A DNA stretch of 64,000 nt, from the NCBI GenBank assembly GCA_023052935.1, contig CM041297.1:99470484-99534483 (forward strand), in the 5' to 3' direction. The notes under the pieces are model-generated. The model was given only the letters and a program-made list of their open reading frames with translations. It did not search any database and was not told the DNA's origin. Below are positions 46,283 to 56,747 of the stretch, one piece after another (the stretch's first letter is position 1; each line of letters opens with the position of its first letter). A program made the position numbers and the translations under genes. The stretch is from Piezodorus guildinii (taxonomy: Eukaryota; Arthropoda; Insecta; Hemiptera; Pentatomidae).

Positions 46283-47698
46283 TCAATGATTTATTAACAA
46301 GCTATCTCCTCTCTCTTTTATTATGTTCCTAATCTCTTCTTCAGAAATTATTAAATTTTTGTTTGACAAAATTGAACTTACAATTGAATATATAGCTTCT
46401 GAAATTTGATTTATTTTATCCGGTTTAACCTGAGGTGTTCCAGTAGTTTTAGGTTTTGGGAAATTTGTATTAGAAGGTAAAGGGTTTGATGGGTATAAAG
46501 GCATTTTATAGCTATTATTAATCTCCCTCCTTGCTTGTTCGGTAGGGTCAAAGCTTGGATGTTTCTCCGGACTTGAAACTCTTACTCGTTTGTTTACACT
46601 AATTTTACTTATTACTGAAGAGTTATTTTTGTTATATAATTGTTTGTTATTAGTTTGATCTAATGCTGGGAACGATTCAGGTGTCTGTCTTAATACGGCC
46701 CAACTGTATGATTTGCCTTCTAGGAAATGTTTTGCTTCCATATAGGTTAGATTTTGGGTGGCCATTAATTCTTTTATATTTTTTTGTTTTTTAAATTCTG
46801 GACATATATCTTTAGCTAGAGAAGAATGATTTTGATGGCAGTGAATACATTTCAACAATGTACCGGGAGGGCACTCTTCTTTCGCATGTTTTTCACCGCA
46901 ATCCGAACACCTGGGTGTCGTACTTTTACATTGAGTGGTCACGTGACCATAACGAAAGCATGCTTGACATTGTACTACTGATTGAATGTACTTTTGTACC
47001 TCGCATCTCACGTGATGGATGCTTACATAATTAGGGAGAAACTGTCCTCTAAAATTAATTAGAACCGTACCCGTCGGTTTAAGTTCATATTCTTTTGTAT
47101 CTCGGTTTAAAACCTTCCTTTTGAACCTTCTGACTGAGATAATTTTTAGAGATTCAGAATATAAAGTTTTAATATTAGTTAATATGTCTTCCTCGGATAA
47201 ATTAGTATCTATTCCTCTAATTACTCCTTTTCTTTCCAGCATAAATTGTGGAATATACACTACAAAATGTTTAGACTTTAAAATTTCCGAATTGACTAGT
47301 GCGTTCGCGTGTGAACCTAAGCGAGTTTCAACTTTTATTCTATTGCGACCCGACCTGGTGATAGACAGAATGTTATTGTAAATTACTGGACAAGAATCAT
47401 TTAATAGTTTTCCAACAGACATTGGATGTATTCGACTAATTCCAACCCCTTCCATCGACTTACTCTCAACAAAAACAAAATATGGGCCCATGTCTCTCTC
47501 CTCATATAAGCGTGGTAGAGAGTTTTGTGTTCTATCTGTCGAGGCTTTACTAATTTCCTGCTCATTGTTGCTTGCATTATTTTTGTGTTCTGCAGGCATC
47601 ATTTCTATTTCCGTACTTAAGTTTATTGTTTCATTATTATTCAAACTACTTAACTTATCAGGCGGGATAACCTCCCTCCCATCACTTGTGCCAGACAT
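46283..47698 (-). CDS. LINE ORF1: Gag-like RNA-binding protein
   Basis: 471 codons, intact. An unstructured, acidic and Asn-rich N-terminus (about 1-65) is followed by a conserved segment beginning GPYFVFVESKSMEGVGISRI that matches the ORF1 of I/Jockey-type elements. Then comes an RRM-like region, with VIRGIDTNLSEEDILTNIKT, ISVRRFKRK and GTVLINFRGQFLPNYVSIHH. Three zinc knuckles follow: residues 244-257 (CQACFRYGHVTTQC), 264-276 (CSDCGEKHAKEEC) and 284-299 (CIHCHQNHSSLAKDIC). A polar C-terminal tail completes the protein. Such proteins coat the element RNA and form the ribonucleoprotein with ORF2. ORF1 and ORF2 lie in different frames (85-base gap), so they are probably translated separately from one transcript. 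Confidence 0.94.
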   Translation of the reverse strand: MSGTSDGREVIPPDKLSSLNNNETINLSTEIEMMPAEHKNNASNNEQEISKASTDRTQNSLPRLYEERDMGPYFVFVESKSMEGVGISRIHPMSVGKLLNDSCPVIYNNILSITRSGRNRIKVETRLGSHANALVNSEILKSKHFVVYIPQFMLERKGVIRGIDTNLSEEDILTNIKTLYSESLKIISVRRFKRKVLNRDTKEYELKPTGTVLINFRGQFLPNYVSIHHVRCEVQKYIQSVVQCQACFRYGHVTTQCKSTTPRCSDCGEKHAKEECPPGTLLKCIHCHQNHSSLAKDICPEFKKQKNIKELMATQNLTYMEAKHFLEGKSYSWAVLRQTPESFPALDQTNNKQLYNKNNSSVISKISVNKRVRVSSPEKHPSFDPTEQARREINNSYKMPLYPSNPLPSNTNFPKPKTTGTPQVKPDKINQISEAIYSIVSSILSNKNLIISEEEIRNIIKERGDSLLINH

Positions 47699-48039
47699 AG
47701 TGAGTTAGTTCAGTGCAGAATTATGCACAGTTTACAAAAATAACGATAAAGAAATCTAAAAAATAACTAAAAAATATGTTTGCAAAGAAAATAATATTTA
47801 TAAGGAAACTAATTAAAAGAAAAAAAAAAATATCAAAAGGTTATCTGTTAAACAGCGCGAAGGTCTCTCTGCCACCGCCTCCGCCGAAGTCCAAACAGGA
47901 GCCTTGTTCTTGGTAACTATTTGGAACACTATATACACCGAATAACTTCGAATTACCGAGTAAAATAAATACTTAAAAATTGCGAAAAATTTTCACACTT
48001 TTAAGACAATGTTGGTAACAGCTGTTCTTCCTGATAATG
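47699..48039 (-). promoter_or_regulatory. LINE 5' UTR with probable internal promoter
   Basis: 341 bases between the 5' end and ORF1, including a GC-rich block near 47855-47900 (CCGCCGAAGTCC on the plus strand). I-superfamily elements carry an internal Pol II promoter in this position. No TATA box is obvious, so promoter function is inferred from family knowledge and position. Confidence 0.5.
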
Positions 48040-48050
48040 GGGGTATAGTT
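48040..48050. repeat. Target-site duplication, right copy
   Basis: GGGGTATAGTT, identical to 42329-42339. Confidence 0.85.
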
Positions 48051-48417
48051 AATATTAACCTGAACTATATGTGTTACTCTAATTAATTAGAACAATGACT
48101 AAGAATTCATATTATATTAAATTAAAATACAATATATTTTCCAAAACCCTATGCAATGTAAGCAACAGGGAGCGGAGTGGTTTATTTGATTAAACACTGG
48201 ACTATAAATGAATGGGTCACGGATTAGATAATTTATTTTATTATTCAATTAATAAATAAGAGATTAATAAAAAACTAAATCGTAATTGAAGAAAAATGAG
48301 GACAGTTAGATTTTCTTACAAATATTTGAAAAATATTAAAATAAATATTAATCTGACCAAGCCTACTGCAGACTTTCAATAATTTACTGTATGTGAAAAC
48401 AATTGCTTAACTGTATA
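48051..48417. other. AT-rich spacer
   Basis: No supportable features between the LINE and the next element. Confidence 0.35.
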
Positions 48418-49250
48418 TTATTATTATTATTATCTTTTTTATTTGTTCTCAGCTTTCGCTGGCATTAGAGCCTACCCGGACCTAAGTCAAGGGTGAGGCT
48501 AGTAAACCTTAATCCTTTATGTTCATTACTTTTCGAACAATACTCGCAGTACCGAGTAACATAGCTTTCTGCGTCTCATCCAGAATGTTGAGGGGAAGAT
48601 CCAGCTCCTTTATTGAATTAACAGTCATCTCTGGGATCAAGCCATTAGTCGAGATGATCAACGGCAGCACTCTCACTTTGTTGTAGCTGATATTTTCTGC
48701 AACTACCTTGTACAGGTTATCATCTGATGGCACCCCTATCTCGATGATCATTGGACATTTTTCTGCCTTTAACATCAGTAAAATATCTGGCTTGTTATGC
48801 GGAATTGTATGGTCAGTTATGATGGCCAGGTCCCAATACAGCTTGACGTGCTGTCTATTAATGACTGGCTGTGGGGTGTATTGGTAATACGGGCAAGTTT
48901 CCTCCAGCATATGATATTTCTTGGCCAACACTTGGTGAACAATTTTACCCACGTTATTGTGCCTCAGCAAGTATTCTTTTCCAGCGAGCACTTGACAGCC
49001 TGACGTGATATGCTGAATTGATTCTGTAACTGTTCTACACATACGGCACAGCTCAGAAATAGCTTCTCCACATATACGGCGCCTATAGGTATTTGTGGCA
49101 ATAACTTGCTCCTGAATCGCTAAAATAAATCCTTCAGTTTCAGGAAATAAATTACCGTTACGCAACCATGCTAGCGATGCACATTTGTCTATACCGGTTG
49201 CTACTAGATTGTGGTAATATCTTCCGTGATTATTATTATTATTATTATTA
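48418..49250 (-). mobile_element. R4/Dong-like LINE, 5'-truncated, between ATT repeats
   Basis: The 3' part of an RLE-type LINE on the minus strand. It has a short 3' UTR (CTCACCCTTGACTTAGGTCC, TAATGCCAGCGAAAGCTGAG) ending in ATA repeats (plus-strand ATT at 48418-48438). Its 5' truncation point also borders ATT repeats (49231-49249). Dong elements are known to insert in TAA repeats, so this placement supports R4/Dong affinity. Confidence 0.75.
48509..49229 (-). pseudogene. RLE-type LINE C-terminus: zinc finger and nuclease
   Basis: An open frame of about 240 codons without an initiating Met: GRYYHNLVATGIDKCASLAW, LRNGNLFPETEGFILAIQEQ, a CCHC finger (CRMCRTVTESIQHITSGC), a long spacer, then a PD-(D/E)xK restriction-like endonuclease region (HNKPDILLMLKAEKCPMIIE, IGVPSDDNLYKVVAE) and a C-terminal tail QKAMLLGTASIVRKVMN. 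CCHC followed by RLE downstream of the RT is the R2/R4/NeSL layout. The RT itself is missing. The frame has no stops, so the insertion is not very old. It is a fragment and not a host gene. Confidence 0.8.
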
Positions 49251-49910
49251 ACGGATATTATTTATTTTATGTAAACCAATTTTTTTTTAATTTTATACAA
49301 TCAATACTATACTACTACAAGTGGAATATTAAATTGATTAATAAATTATATAAAGCACACTCTGGTATAGCTAATTGTTCGTTTTGGTTTTTTATTTTTA
49401 AATAATAAACATTTCTAAGCAACCATGAAAGAAAAATAGAGAAAAAAAAATTTGATTGAGATAAAACATTTCGAAAAAAAGAACAGGAAAAAAAGGGATG
49501 AGAGAGAGGAAAACAGACACGTAGAAACAAAAATAAATAAATACTCAGATGTTTTTTATTTCGAAAAAATTATAATATAGCATAGAGAACAAAAAAAAGA
49601 ACAATTAAATCTGTAGCATTGAATCAGACCGATTTTTTTGAATGCAGAAAAATATTAGTGATTTAAATTTAATAACATACAACATGATTTGAGATAAAAA
49701 GTAAAATATACAGATTTAGAGAAATAAAGTGATTCAATAAGAAATAAAGGAAAACAAAAAAATCTTTCATGGTAACAAGACTTATAGGTATTTTGAATAT
49801 GGAAAATATTCGGTTTACAATAGACACGTATAAAGGTTTTAATAGAATCTTTGGAAATTGTTATTTAAAAAATAAAAATAAACGAACAGAAATAGAAAAA
49901 AAAAAAAAAA
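49251..49910. other. AT-rich spacer
   Basis: A-rich tracts only, no supportable features. Confidence 0.35.
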
Positions 49911-50195
49911 CTGTACCACTACAACCTATGAGGGTCTAGGGCTCAGTACATATAGAGAGAGATTCGTACTGTTTCTAGGCCAACGGCAATGCAATGAGGT
50001 GATAAGGCCTTAATCGCGCTCAGCCGCCAGGTTTTTCCCCAATCATTTTGGATACCCACTTTATAGAGGCTGGGTCTGCCCCAGGAGGGTCTCCATACCC
50101 TAGGGTCGCCCCCCGACTGAATTAACAGAATAAATAATATTCCACCACAGCGGGGATTCGAACCCAGGACACGGAGCACAGTAGACTAGCGCTCT
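49911..50195 (-). mobile_element. SINE family 1, near full length
   Basis: The most complete body of the family. On the plus strand (antisense): CTACAACCTATGAGGGTCTA, AGATTCGTACTGTTTCTAGG, GCCTTAATCGCGCTCAGCCG, CCAGGTTTTTCCCCAATC, GGGTCTGCCCCAGGAGGGTC, then the head with GGGGATTCGAACCCAGGAC (complement of a B box) and GTAGACTAGCGCTCT. The terminal A-box portion is truncated after GCGCTCT. Confidence 0.85.
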
Positions 50196-50434
50196 GAAAG
50201 AAAAGAAAAGGAAATAATAATAAAGTCTAGTATAAATGCTTTTGGTTTAATAATTTCAATTATGAACCTTTGCAACTTACCAAAAAGAAAAAAACATTAT
50301 TAATCCCTCTTAAAATTTGAGGGCTTATGTTTCAACATTGAAATTAGCAGTGGTGATATGCCATTTTCCTTTGCTTTATATGTTGCTTTTCATATTAGTT
50401 AATTGCCTATAAAAAGTTGAACCCTAACATAGTT
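50196..50434. other. AT-rich spacer
   Basis: Contains a CTTAAAATTTGAGGG motif on the minus strand that recurs near 51.67 kb. Nothing else. Confidence 0.3.
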
Positions 50435-50451
50435 ATTTGGAAATAATATAC

Positions 50452-50499
50452 ATACATATTCGGCGCAACAACCCGTAATCGAGTCTAGGCCTCCCCTAC
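50452..50499 (-). mobile_element. 48-bp LINE stub with 17-bp target duplication
   Basis: The 17-mer ATTTGGAAATAATATAC occurs at 50435-50451 and 50500-50516, directly flanking 48 bases. On the minus strand the insert reads GGCCTAGACTCGATTACGGG then TTGTTGCGCC and an AT-rich tail. It aligns with the last bases of the LINE at 14.1 kb (GAAGCCAAGACCC, ATGGGTTGTAG). It is an extreme 5' truncation of a LINE of that group. Confidence 0.75.
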
Positions 50500-50516
50500 A
50501 TTTGGAAATAATATAC

Positions 50517-51629
50517 CCTTGAGTAATATTTTGCAGCGTTTTTATAAATATTTTCTGAGAAAGAAGACAAATCCCCAAAACCTTAACAAAATATAAACAA
50601 TGTAATGAGTAAAATAATTAAAAATAAAGTTAAGTATTACAATTGTAATCTTCAGACTTAATTCACTTAGAGGACTAAAATTTAATGTTTTCAAGCGTAA
50701 GAATACAAGGAGGTATAAAGCGTAGTATTCCCAGTTGCGTGGTCACTGCTACTTCATATCAAAACATTCCTAACATATATTAGAGTGTTATCTTGAAATA
50801 AAATACAAGTTTCTCGGTGGGGTTGCGCATTCCTGGTTAGGAAAATGACTGTTCTGAGGTTATTTTATCAACAAAAAGCTTCGTTTTGAAGAAACGAAAT
50901 CACATTTCAGGCAAAGGAATTAATTCAGTATAGTCATAACATATAAAACATACAAATCCATGTACATACGCAGAAAACAATAAAAAAGTAAATCTTTGTT
51001 AATTTATTTGTCTATAACTCTCTCAAAGGTTATTCTGAGGAGGGTTATTTTTTCAGACGTAAAGTTATTGAAGTGAGTCTTCAATAAATAAAAGTCAACC
51101 GACAAAAGCCAGGTTGGAATTAACACTCATGACATGGAATAATGAACACAACTCCAAAAATCAACAGTTTGTTTATTCAATTTGAATTAATCTGACTTGT
51201 TTGATATCAGTCAAAGCTTTTATGAACAGATGTAAACATTAGCTGTTTGCATTAAAATGCGAAAATCAATTTCATTTGAACACAGTTTTACAGTCTCGGA
51301 AAAGAACATATTTTAATGTTGTGTTACATCCTTATAAATAATGTACGGAACTATATTATATTACCCAAAATCTTCATTATCATTTAATATTATTATTTCC
51401 CAAATAATTATAACTATATTAGGGTAAAGCTGATCATAGGCAATTAAGTAATATGAAAGCAATAAACAATTCGAAGGAAAATGTGCGAACATGTCCTATT
51501 AACAATGGTCATTTTAAAAAGCAACATTTCTGCTATTTCTGAACCGAATTCAATGATTATTTTTTCATTTTGTAGGAAATTTAATTCTTTTTCTATTTAA
51601 TTCTATTATTTATTAATTCGAGCAAACTT
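50517..51629. other. AT-rich DNA, nothing recognised
   Basis: No supportable features. Confidence 0.35.
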
Positions 51630-52340
51630 TTGATTTGTTGTTCGGGTCTACGTTTCTTGAAATGAAAGCCCTCAAATTTTGAGGGGTGAGAGTAAATTTT
51701 TTTTGACGATTGCAAAGGTTGATTACAATTGATAATAATTAGCATAAAGCATTTATTCTAGATTTCTTTAATATTTCCTTTTCTTTTGATTTTCATTGAA
51801 ATAGTTTAAATAAAATTTTCTGATTCCAGATCCCCTTACATTTTTTCTCTATAGTCAATAATAAGCGAGTTATCAGGGAATCACATCTGTTATTACCTTT
51901 TTTATCGTGTTTTACTGATTTACTAACACTCTATACATATATTTCTTTATCTTCAAAAATAACTCAGTTATGGGTGTAGTCATCGTTAAAATTTCAATTT
52001 TTTTTCCTTCATTGATTTAAATCTTTGCGTTATCTTGGTAAAAATATTCCAATAATTTTTTTTCTATCTTCAAAAATAACTGAGTTATTAAATTATATTA
52101 TTTTCAATCCGCCGCTATTAAAAATAATCGGTTGAGGATCATCGTTGGATGCCCTAGTATTTTTCTGCCAAATTTCTAAAGAATTGGTCAAGTAGTTGCG
52201 GTAAACGGCGGACAAACTGATTTTTTTATTTATTTGTTATTCGGGTTCTCTTATCTATCTTGAAACGTAGGCCCTAAAATTTCAAGGGGGAGAGGGATAA
52301 TTATTTATTTATTTTTTTGTCGATGCAATGTTTTATTATT
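51630..52340 (+). repeat. Low-copy dispersed repeat with internal duplication
   Basis: Two parts resemble each other: 51640-51720 (TTCGGGTCTACGTTTCTTGA, GCCCTCAAATTTTGAGGGG) and 52235-52330 (TTCGGGTTCTC, CTTGAAACGTAGGCCCTAAA, TTTCAAGGGGGAGAGGG). Between them ATCTTCAAAAATAACT(C/G)AG is also repeated (51950 and 52070). CCCTCAAA and TTTGAGGG at 51669-51685 form an 8-bp stem. Family unknown. Confidence 0.45.
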
Positions 52341-52552
52341 GAAAAATATAAACCAATATTCAATAAAAGAATATTCTTTAAATTGTAGTTCAGTGCATTT
52401 AAGAATACATCTAGAATCCTTATGACAATAAACATATTTTAACTATTTTTTCTTACACCAAGACAAAAATACCCTTTAAAAGTTTCCATTTTAAGTATGT
52501 TACAATTCCACTTTTAGGAAAAAAAAAAAAATTTGGATTTTGCGAGGTCCCC
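52341..52552. other. AT-rich spacer
   Basis: The block at 52395-52432 (CAGTGCATTTAAG, AGAATCCTTATGACAATAAA) resembles sequence at 61393-61436, suggesting a diffuse repeat family. That family also covers the insertion site of the NUMT. Confidence 0.35.
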
Positions 52553-52793
52553 TCTAGTGAAGTGGCTTGCATAACAACTTTCTATGCCCAAAGTGGTGAG
52601 TTTGAACCCGGCAGATGCCCTGGGGTTTTTTAAAGGAAATAAAAAATCATTGATTAGTCGTCCTTCCGGAAATGGTGTTCAAGAGCCTTTGTGATGTCAG
52701 GTATCCTAATTAAACCTGGATAGGGAATATTTCGGACTCCTAAAGCAGCATCGTCCAATAAATAAGCCACAGTAGGATCTAGTAAGGTTAAAT
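52553..52793 (+). mobile_element. SINE family 2, full length, diverged
   Basis: The head (AGTGAAGTGGCTTGCATAAC, B box GAGTTTGAACCC) and body blocks (CCTTCCGGAAATGG, GAGCCTTTGTGATGTCAGG, AAACCTGGATAGGGAATATT, GCAGCATCGTCCAATAA) end in GGTTAAATAAAT. It has deletions relative to the 18.7-kb copy. Confidence 0.8.
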
Positions 52794-52891
52794 AAATTTT
52801 TAAAATACAACTTTCAAAGATTGATTGAAAAGTTCGCTAAGCTTTTTTACATAGATGCAATTGAAATATACATTATATTTAAAATAAATTT
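52794..52891. other. Spacer
   Basis: No features. Confidence 0.3.
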
Positions 52892-52903
52892 GTATTGATT
52901 ATT

Positions 52904-53733
52904 TATTTTTTTTTTTTAACAATTCTTTATTGAGCAATATTACAATCTGTCCAATTTAGGACATTTTTAATAGTGATGAAGTACAACATTCATACTACAT
53001 TCACACGATATATACAAAACAATAAATTTATATAATAATAATACAATATACATATATACAAAACAAAATCAATAAAATATATACAAAAGTCACTCATACC
53101 TATATACAAATCACAAGCATACAGTACGTGAGTGGAGAATCTAGCCAATGCTAGAACTCCAATATACATTTTACAAGAGGTCTCGAGGCCACTGCCGTTT
53201 CAACCTTCTAGGAGGATGGTAAGGATGTGTGGAGCTGGATAAGGATTCAGCTAGGGGATTAGGGTGATGGATAAGGTTCTGATGGAATTTAGAGAATTTT
53301 AATGGTATAAGGTCTAAAATAAATGGAATATTTAGGTCGCGGTGTAAGCTATGGTTGGATATATAATAAGGAGCATTAACTATTGTTCGGAGGACTTTTG
53401 ATTGGAAGGATTGAATGCGTTTGATGTTAGAAAATTTGGCTGCCCCCCACAGTTCAAGTCCGTAGTTCCAGATAGGTTTCAGTACTGTCTTGTATATTAA
53501 CAGTTTGTTCTCGATAGATAATTTAGAATTTCTGTTCAGTAGTCTGTATAATTGTCCAAATCGTCGATTAAGTTCTTGTCGTTTAAGTCTAGTATGCGGG
53601 TTCCAAGTTAGTCTTTTGTCCAGAAGGAAGCCAAGATACCGGACTGTGTCGGAGATAGGAAGCGGAACGGAGTTAAAGAGAACTGGAGGGCAGGATTGTC
53701 TTCGAAGGGTAAAGGTGACATGTTTGCATTTGG
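52904..53733 (-). mobile_element. Jockey-clade LINE, 5'-truncated, young
   Basis: 830 bp flanked by a perfect 12-bp duplication GTATTGATTATT (52892-52903 and 53734-53745), with a poly(A) seen as the T run at 52906-52917. Inside is an uninterrupted ORF2 C-terminal frame, then a 3' UTR. Clean duplications and an open frame mark a recent insertion. Confidence 0.9.
53171..53733 (-). pseudogene. Jockey ORF2 C-terminus, frame open
   Basis: About 185 codons with no start, cut by 5' truncation: CKHVTFTLRR, NSVPLPISDTVRYLGFLLDK, LTWNPHTRLKRQELNRRFGQ, YKTVLKPIWNYGLELWGAAK, KVLRTIVNAPYYISNHSLHR, DLNIPFILDLIPLKFSKFHQ, and the end PPRRLKRQWPRDLL-stop at 53171. This is the RT thumb and connection region of a Jockey element, whose ORF2 normally ends in this RRLKR-WPRDL motif. 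It is too incomplete to be active. Confidence 0.9.
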
Positions 53734-53745
53734 GTATTGATTATT

Positions 53746-55984
53746 AAACTTTAAATTTGGCTTCACGTGCCATTTATTTGACCTTACAACAAAGCTCATG
53801 ACTTAGGCACCAACTCAATAATTAACTTATGACCCTTCAGGAAACCTAGTGGATAGCTATTCTGATTAATGCTAATTAATATCAATAAAATAATACAAAA
53901 TGTTCGTATAGTGTTTAGGAAGCTAGAGAAATATCGTACTGCCGTTGTATATCATGCGGTCAAATTCATTTGCGAGGGAATGAAAGAAATGTCCATTTTG
54001 CACGGTTGGCTATTACAGTATTTACTAAAAAGCTTCATGAAAATTCATACGGAGCAAATGAAATAAGTGCTTGGTTCAATAGTCCTACAGCTCTTCACTC
54101 GAGTATTTCCAGTTGTTATAAAGCTACAGTTTTGAGTGGTTGGTTAATATTAAATAAAAGCCTTTTTGTTTTTTGATATCCTAATTCACATTTCTTAGGT
54201 ATTTTATTTTTCACATTTCTTACAAATATCGCCTTATTTTAATTAGAGTAGAAATATGTAATTTTTTTTTTCTAAACGCCTATTCCTTTTTTCAGAAATA
54301 TGTATTTCTATAAATCTCTAAAAATAACCCGTTTAATTAGGAGTAGATTCTTTAATGGTGAAGTTAAAGGTCTAAGAATGAAGTTGAAGGCTGATATTTC
54401 AATTCACCACTCTTTTATTAAATATTGATGTGCAACGTTTCGGCTATAATGACATCTTTACAATTTTATTAGCAAGTACAAGTACAAAACATAGTTTCTT
54501 TAAAAAAAATAATCAATCTCATAATTATACCATGAAAGTTACATAAAAATACAAAATGTTTACTAAACTAAATAAAATTTATAAAGTAAAATTGGTCATA
54601 ATCTATAAACTCAATCACGTTGTGCATCAATACTTAATAAAAGATTGGTCAAGTTAAATATCAGTATCCAAATTTATTTAAGAATCCCTTTATTCAATAA
54701 ACATAAAAAAAATCTGTAACATTCGTGACAGAATTAACTATAGATTTGCGATGGTATAAATTACAGGAGCATATTATTGCAATATATAAATGTTGAAAAG
54801 AACATAGCGACCACAGCGTTGAAAAGTATTGTTTTCATAATTACAACTGCATTAATTAAAAATACTAAGTTCAATTGATAAACTCTTTTTAGACCCATGT
54901 CAGAATTTTAAAATGACAATCCTACATGTAAACAACACGCTAACATGATGTGAATAAACCCAGAAAATTGTTTACTGATGAAATCACACAGGATTACTTG
55001 CACATATAATTACTTTTGATTTTCAGAATTAAAATTAAATAATATTTTTCACATAAAAATTAAGTACAGGAGATAGAATGATAAAATTTGAAGATCTTAC
55101 ATTTAGTCACAACGAACGCCTCCTAAAAGAACGACTTTCCTCTCAGAAGGTCAGTTTTACTTCACCCCAACTTTCTAAGCAGTGTGTGGATCCTCTCTCT
55201 TGGATATTTGATCGTGCTTATCTCCGAGCTTATGCCCTATCCCCTTTCAGGAATCCCTTCCTTGTGCCGGCATATCCCTAAACGATTTACCTGGATCAAG
55301 TTCTTTACGTTTAGAAGAAAATAAAAAGGAGTGATTTTGGAGCCAATATATATATTTATATTGGTAAGCAAACCCAATCCGTGTCTCTATGATGGAGAAT
55401 ACTATCACACAGATATTCAAGAAAAAACTAAATTGTTTTTCAACAGTACATGGTATATATGTATATGGTATATACAGTTGGATACGTGATTGAGGTTGTA
55501 GCATTATTATTTATTTTTACTATCACATTAATACCGAGTTAACATTCAGAAGTAAATGTGATATTCCATGGCGATTGCACTAAACGTGTTAAGTAATTGC
55601 AATTAGTCCTTTCAATCATTTGTAATTGAGAACAATAATTACTCTTTTATGCTAATTGGTCTGTAAGTACTTTCTAACGATTATTAATTGCAATATTATA
55701 TACTAATAATTTATAACATCGCAAACTGTTATGTATACGTAATTTTATCCTGAATATTGCAAAATTTTAAACAATTAGTACAGAAGCAGTATTATTTGCA
55801 TAAGACAAGACAAGAAAAATAAAATTAAAATAACATTATTTTTAAATATAATTTGAGGCAAAAACATAAAAGCCAAATATTTTTTTCTAGACTAAATTTC
55901 AGATGACATACGTTCTATTCCAGTTTTCAACGGAAATACACGTGTTAGGGTCTCCTGATTCCAAATAACCAAGTCCCGCAAAAA
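53746..55984. other. AT-rich DNA, nothing recognised
   Basis: A 67-codon plus-strand frame at 55078-55281 (MIKFEDLTFSHNERLLKERL) has balanced composition but no known motif and no supporting splice context. Confidence 0.35.
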
Positions 55985-56747
55985 GGTCTGTGTGTGTGTG
56001 GTAACTCCTGGGCGGAAAGGGTAAGTCCTATGAAACTAAAATTTTATATTTAAGACAACTATACGCCCGAGACGTGACAAAACTTTTTTCATCAAAATGA
56101 GCTTAAGAGGCACTTTATACCATGTATTTTGTACCTTTTTTCGATTTTATCGAAAACGGTTCCGACGATTTTTATTGAACTTGCTATATCAATGTAAAAT
56201 TTAATGGGTTTTAGTATCATGTAGGTTTTATTCTGATTAAAATAGTCTGACAGAGCTTAAATGCCGATATTTTAAATTTTCTTCTTCTAAAGTACCTTTA
56301 ATTTTGTAGATTCAATAAAAATAACTATATTATCTTGTTAACGCTGATGAAAAACAGGTAAATATATAAATTGAATAAATTCGATACCCAACTAAAGGAT
56401 AAAACAGAAAAAATATTTTTTAATGCAATTTTTCGTTTTTGAACAAAAGAGCAGTAATACACATGTATGATATACCGTTGAAAAGCTAAAGATTTTAGAA
56501 AAAATATTATCTCATACACAAGCTGTTAAAAGTTAATAGAGAGTGATGAAATGAACATAAAACTAACTGATTATTTTAGATAATAATATATTAGATTTTT
56601 CAATACAACACATGTTTCTTATAAATTCGATTTAATTAATTCTTAAATTCACGTATTTTTATCTGTAACTGTATTTGAAAATTCTTTCATTGATTTTAAA
56701 AACGGAGGTAAGTGAAAGTCGTGTGTTGCCCGCACCAGATTTTTTTA
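55985..56747 (+). mobile_element. Helitron-like repeat H2, uninterrupted copy
   Basis: Carries all H2 landmarks in order without insertions: a TG block, TATTTAAGACAACTATACGC with CCGAGACGTGAC, CAACTAAAGGATAAAACAG, GATATACCGTTGAAAAGCTA, GATTTTAGAAAAAATATTAT, and the terminal GGAGGTAAGTGAAAGTCGTG with TGTTGCCCGCACCAG. Its 5' terminus is less clear than in the 21-kb copy. Non-coding. Confidence 0.6.

Larger units (their letters stand above)
42340..48039 (-). mobile_element. Full-length I-superfamily LINE, apparently intact
   Basis: About 5.7 kb on the minus strand. It has a 5' UTR (47699-48039), ORF1 (47698-46283), an 85-base gap, ORF2 (46197-42496), a 3' UTR of about 130 bases with short GGTAATT/GGTAGTT-like repeats, and a poly(A) of about 27 bases (the T run at 42340-42366). 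It is flanked by GGGGTATAGTT duplications. The 5' end reads CATTATCAGG, similar in style to the CATT starts of I and Jockey elements. Both ORFs are uninterrupted and every catalytic residue I could check is present. RNase H downstream of the RT and a triple-knuckle ORF1 place it in the I superfamily. A poly(A) rather than a TAA-type tail sets it apart from the Drosophila I factor. Confidence 0.95.

Noticed and set aside
48509..49165. Host gene encoding a 218-residue protein
   Set aside because: The frame continues upstream without a Met and carries the CCHC and PD-(D/E)xK tail of an RLE-type LINE. It is a truncated transposon.
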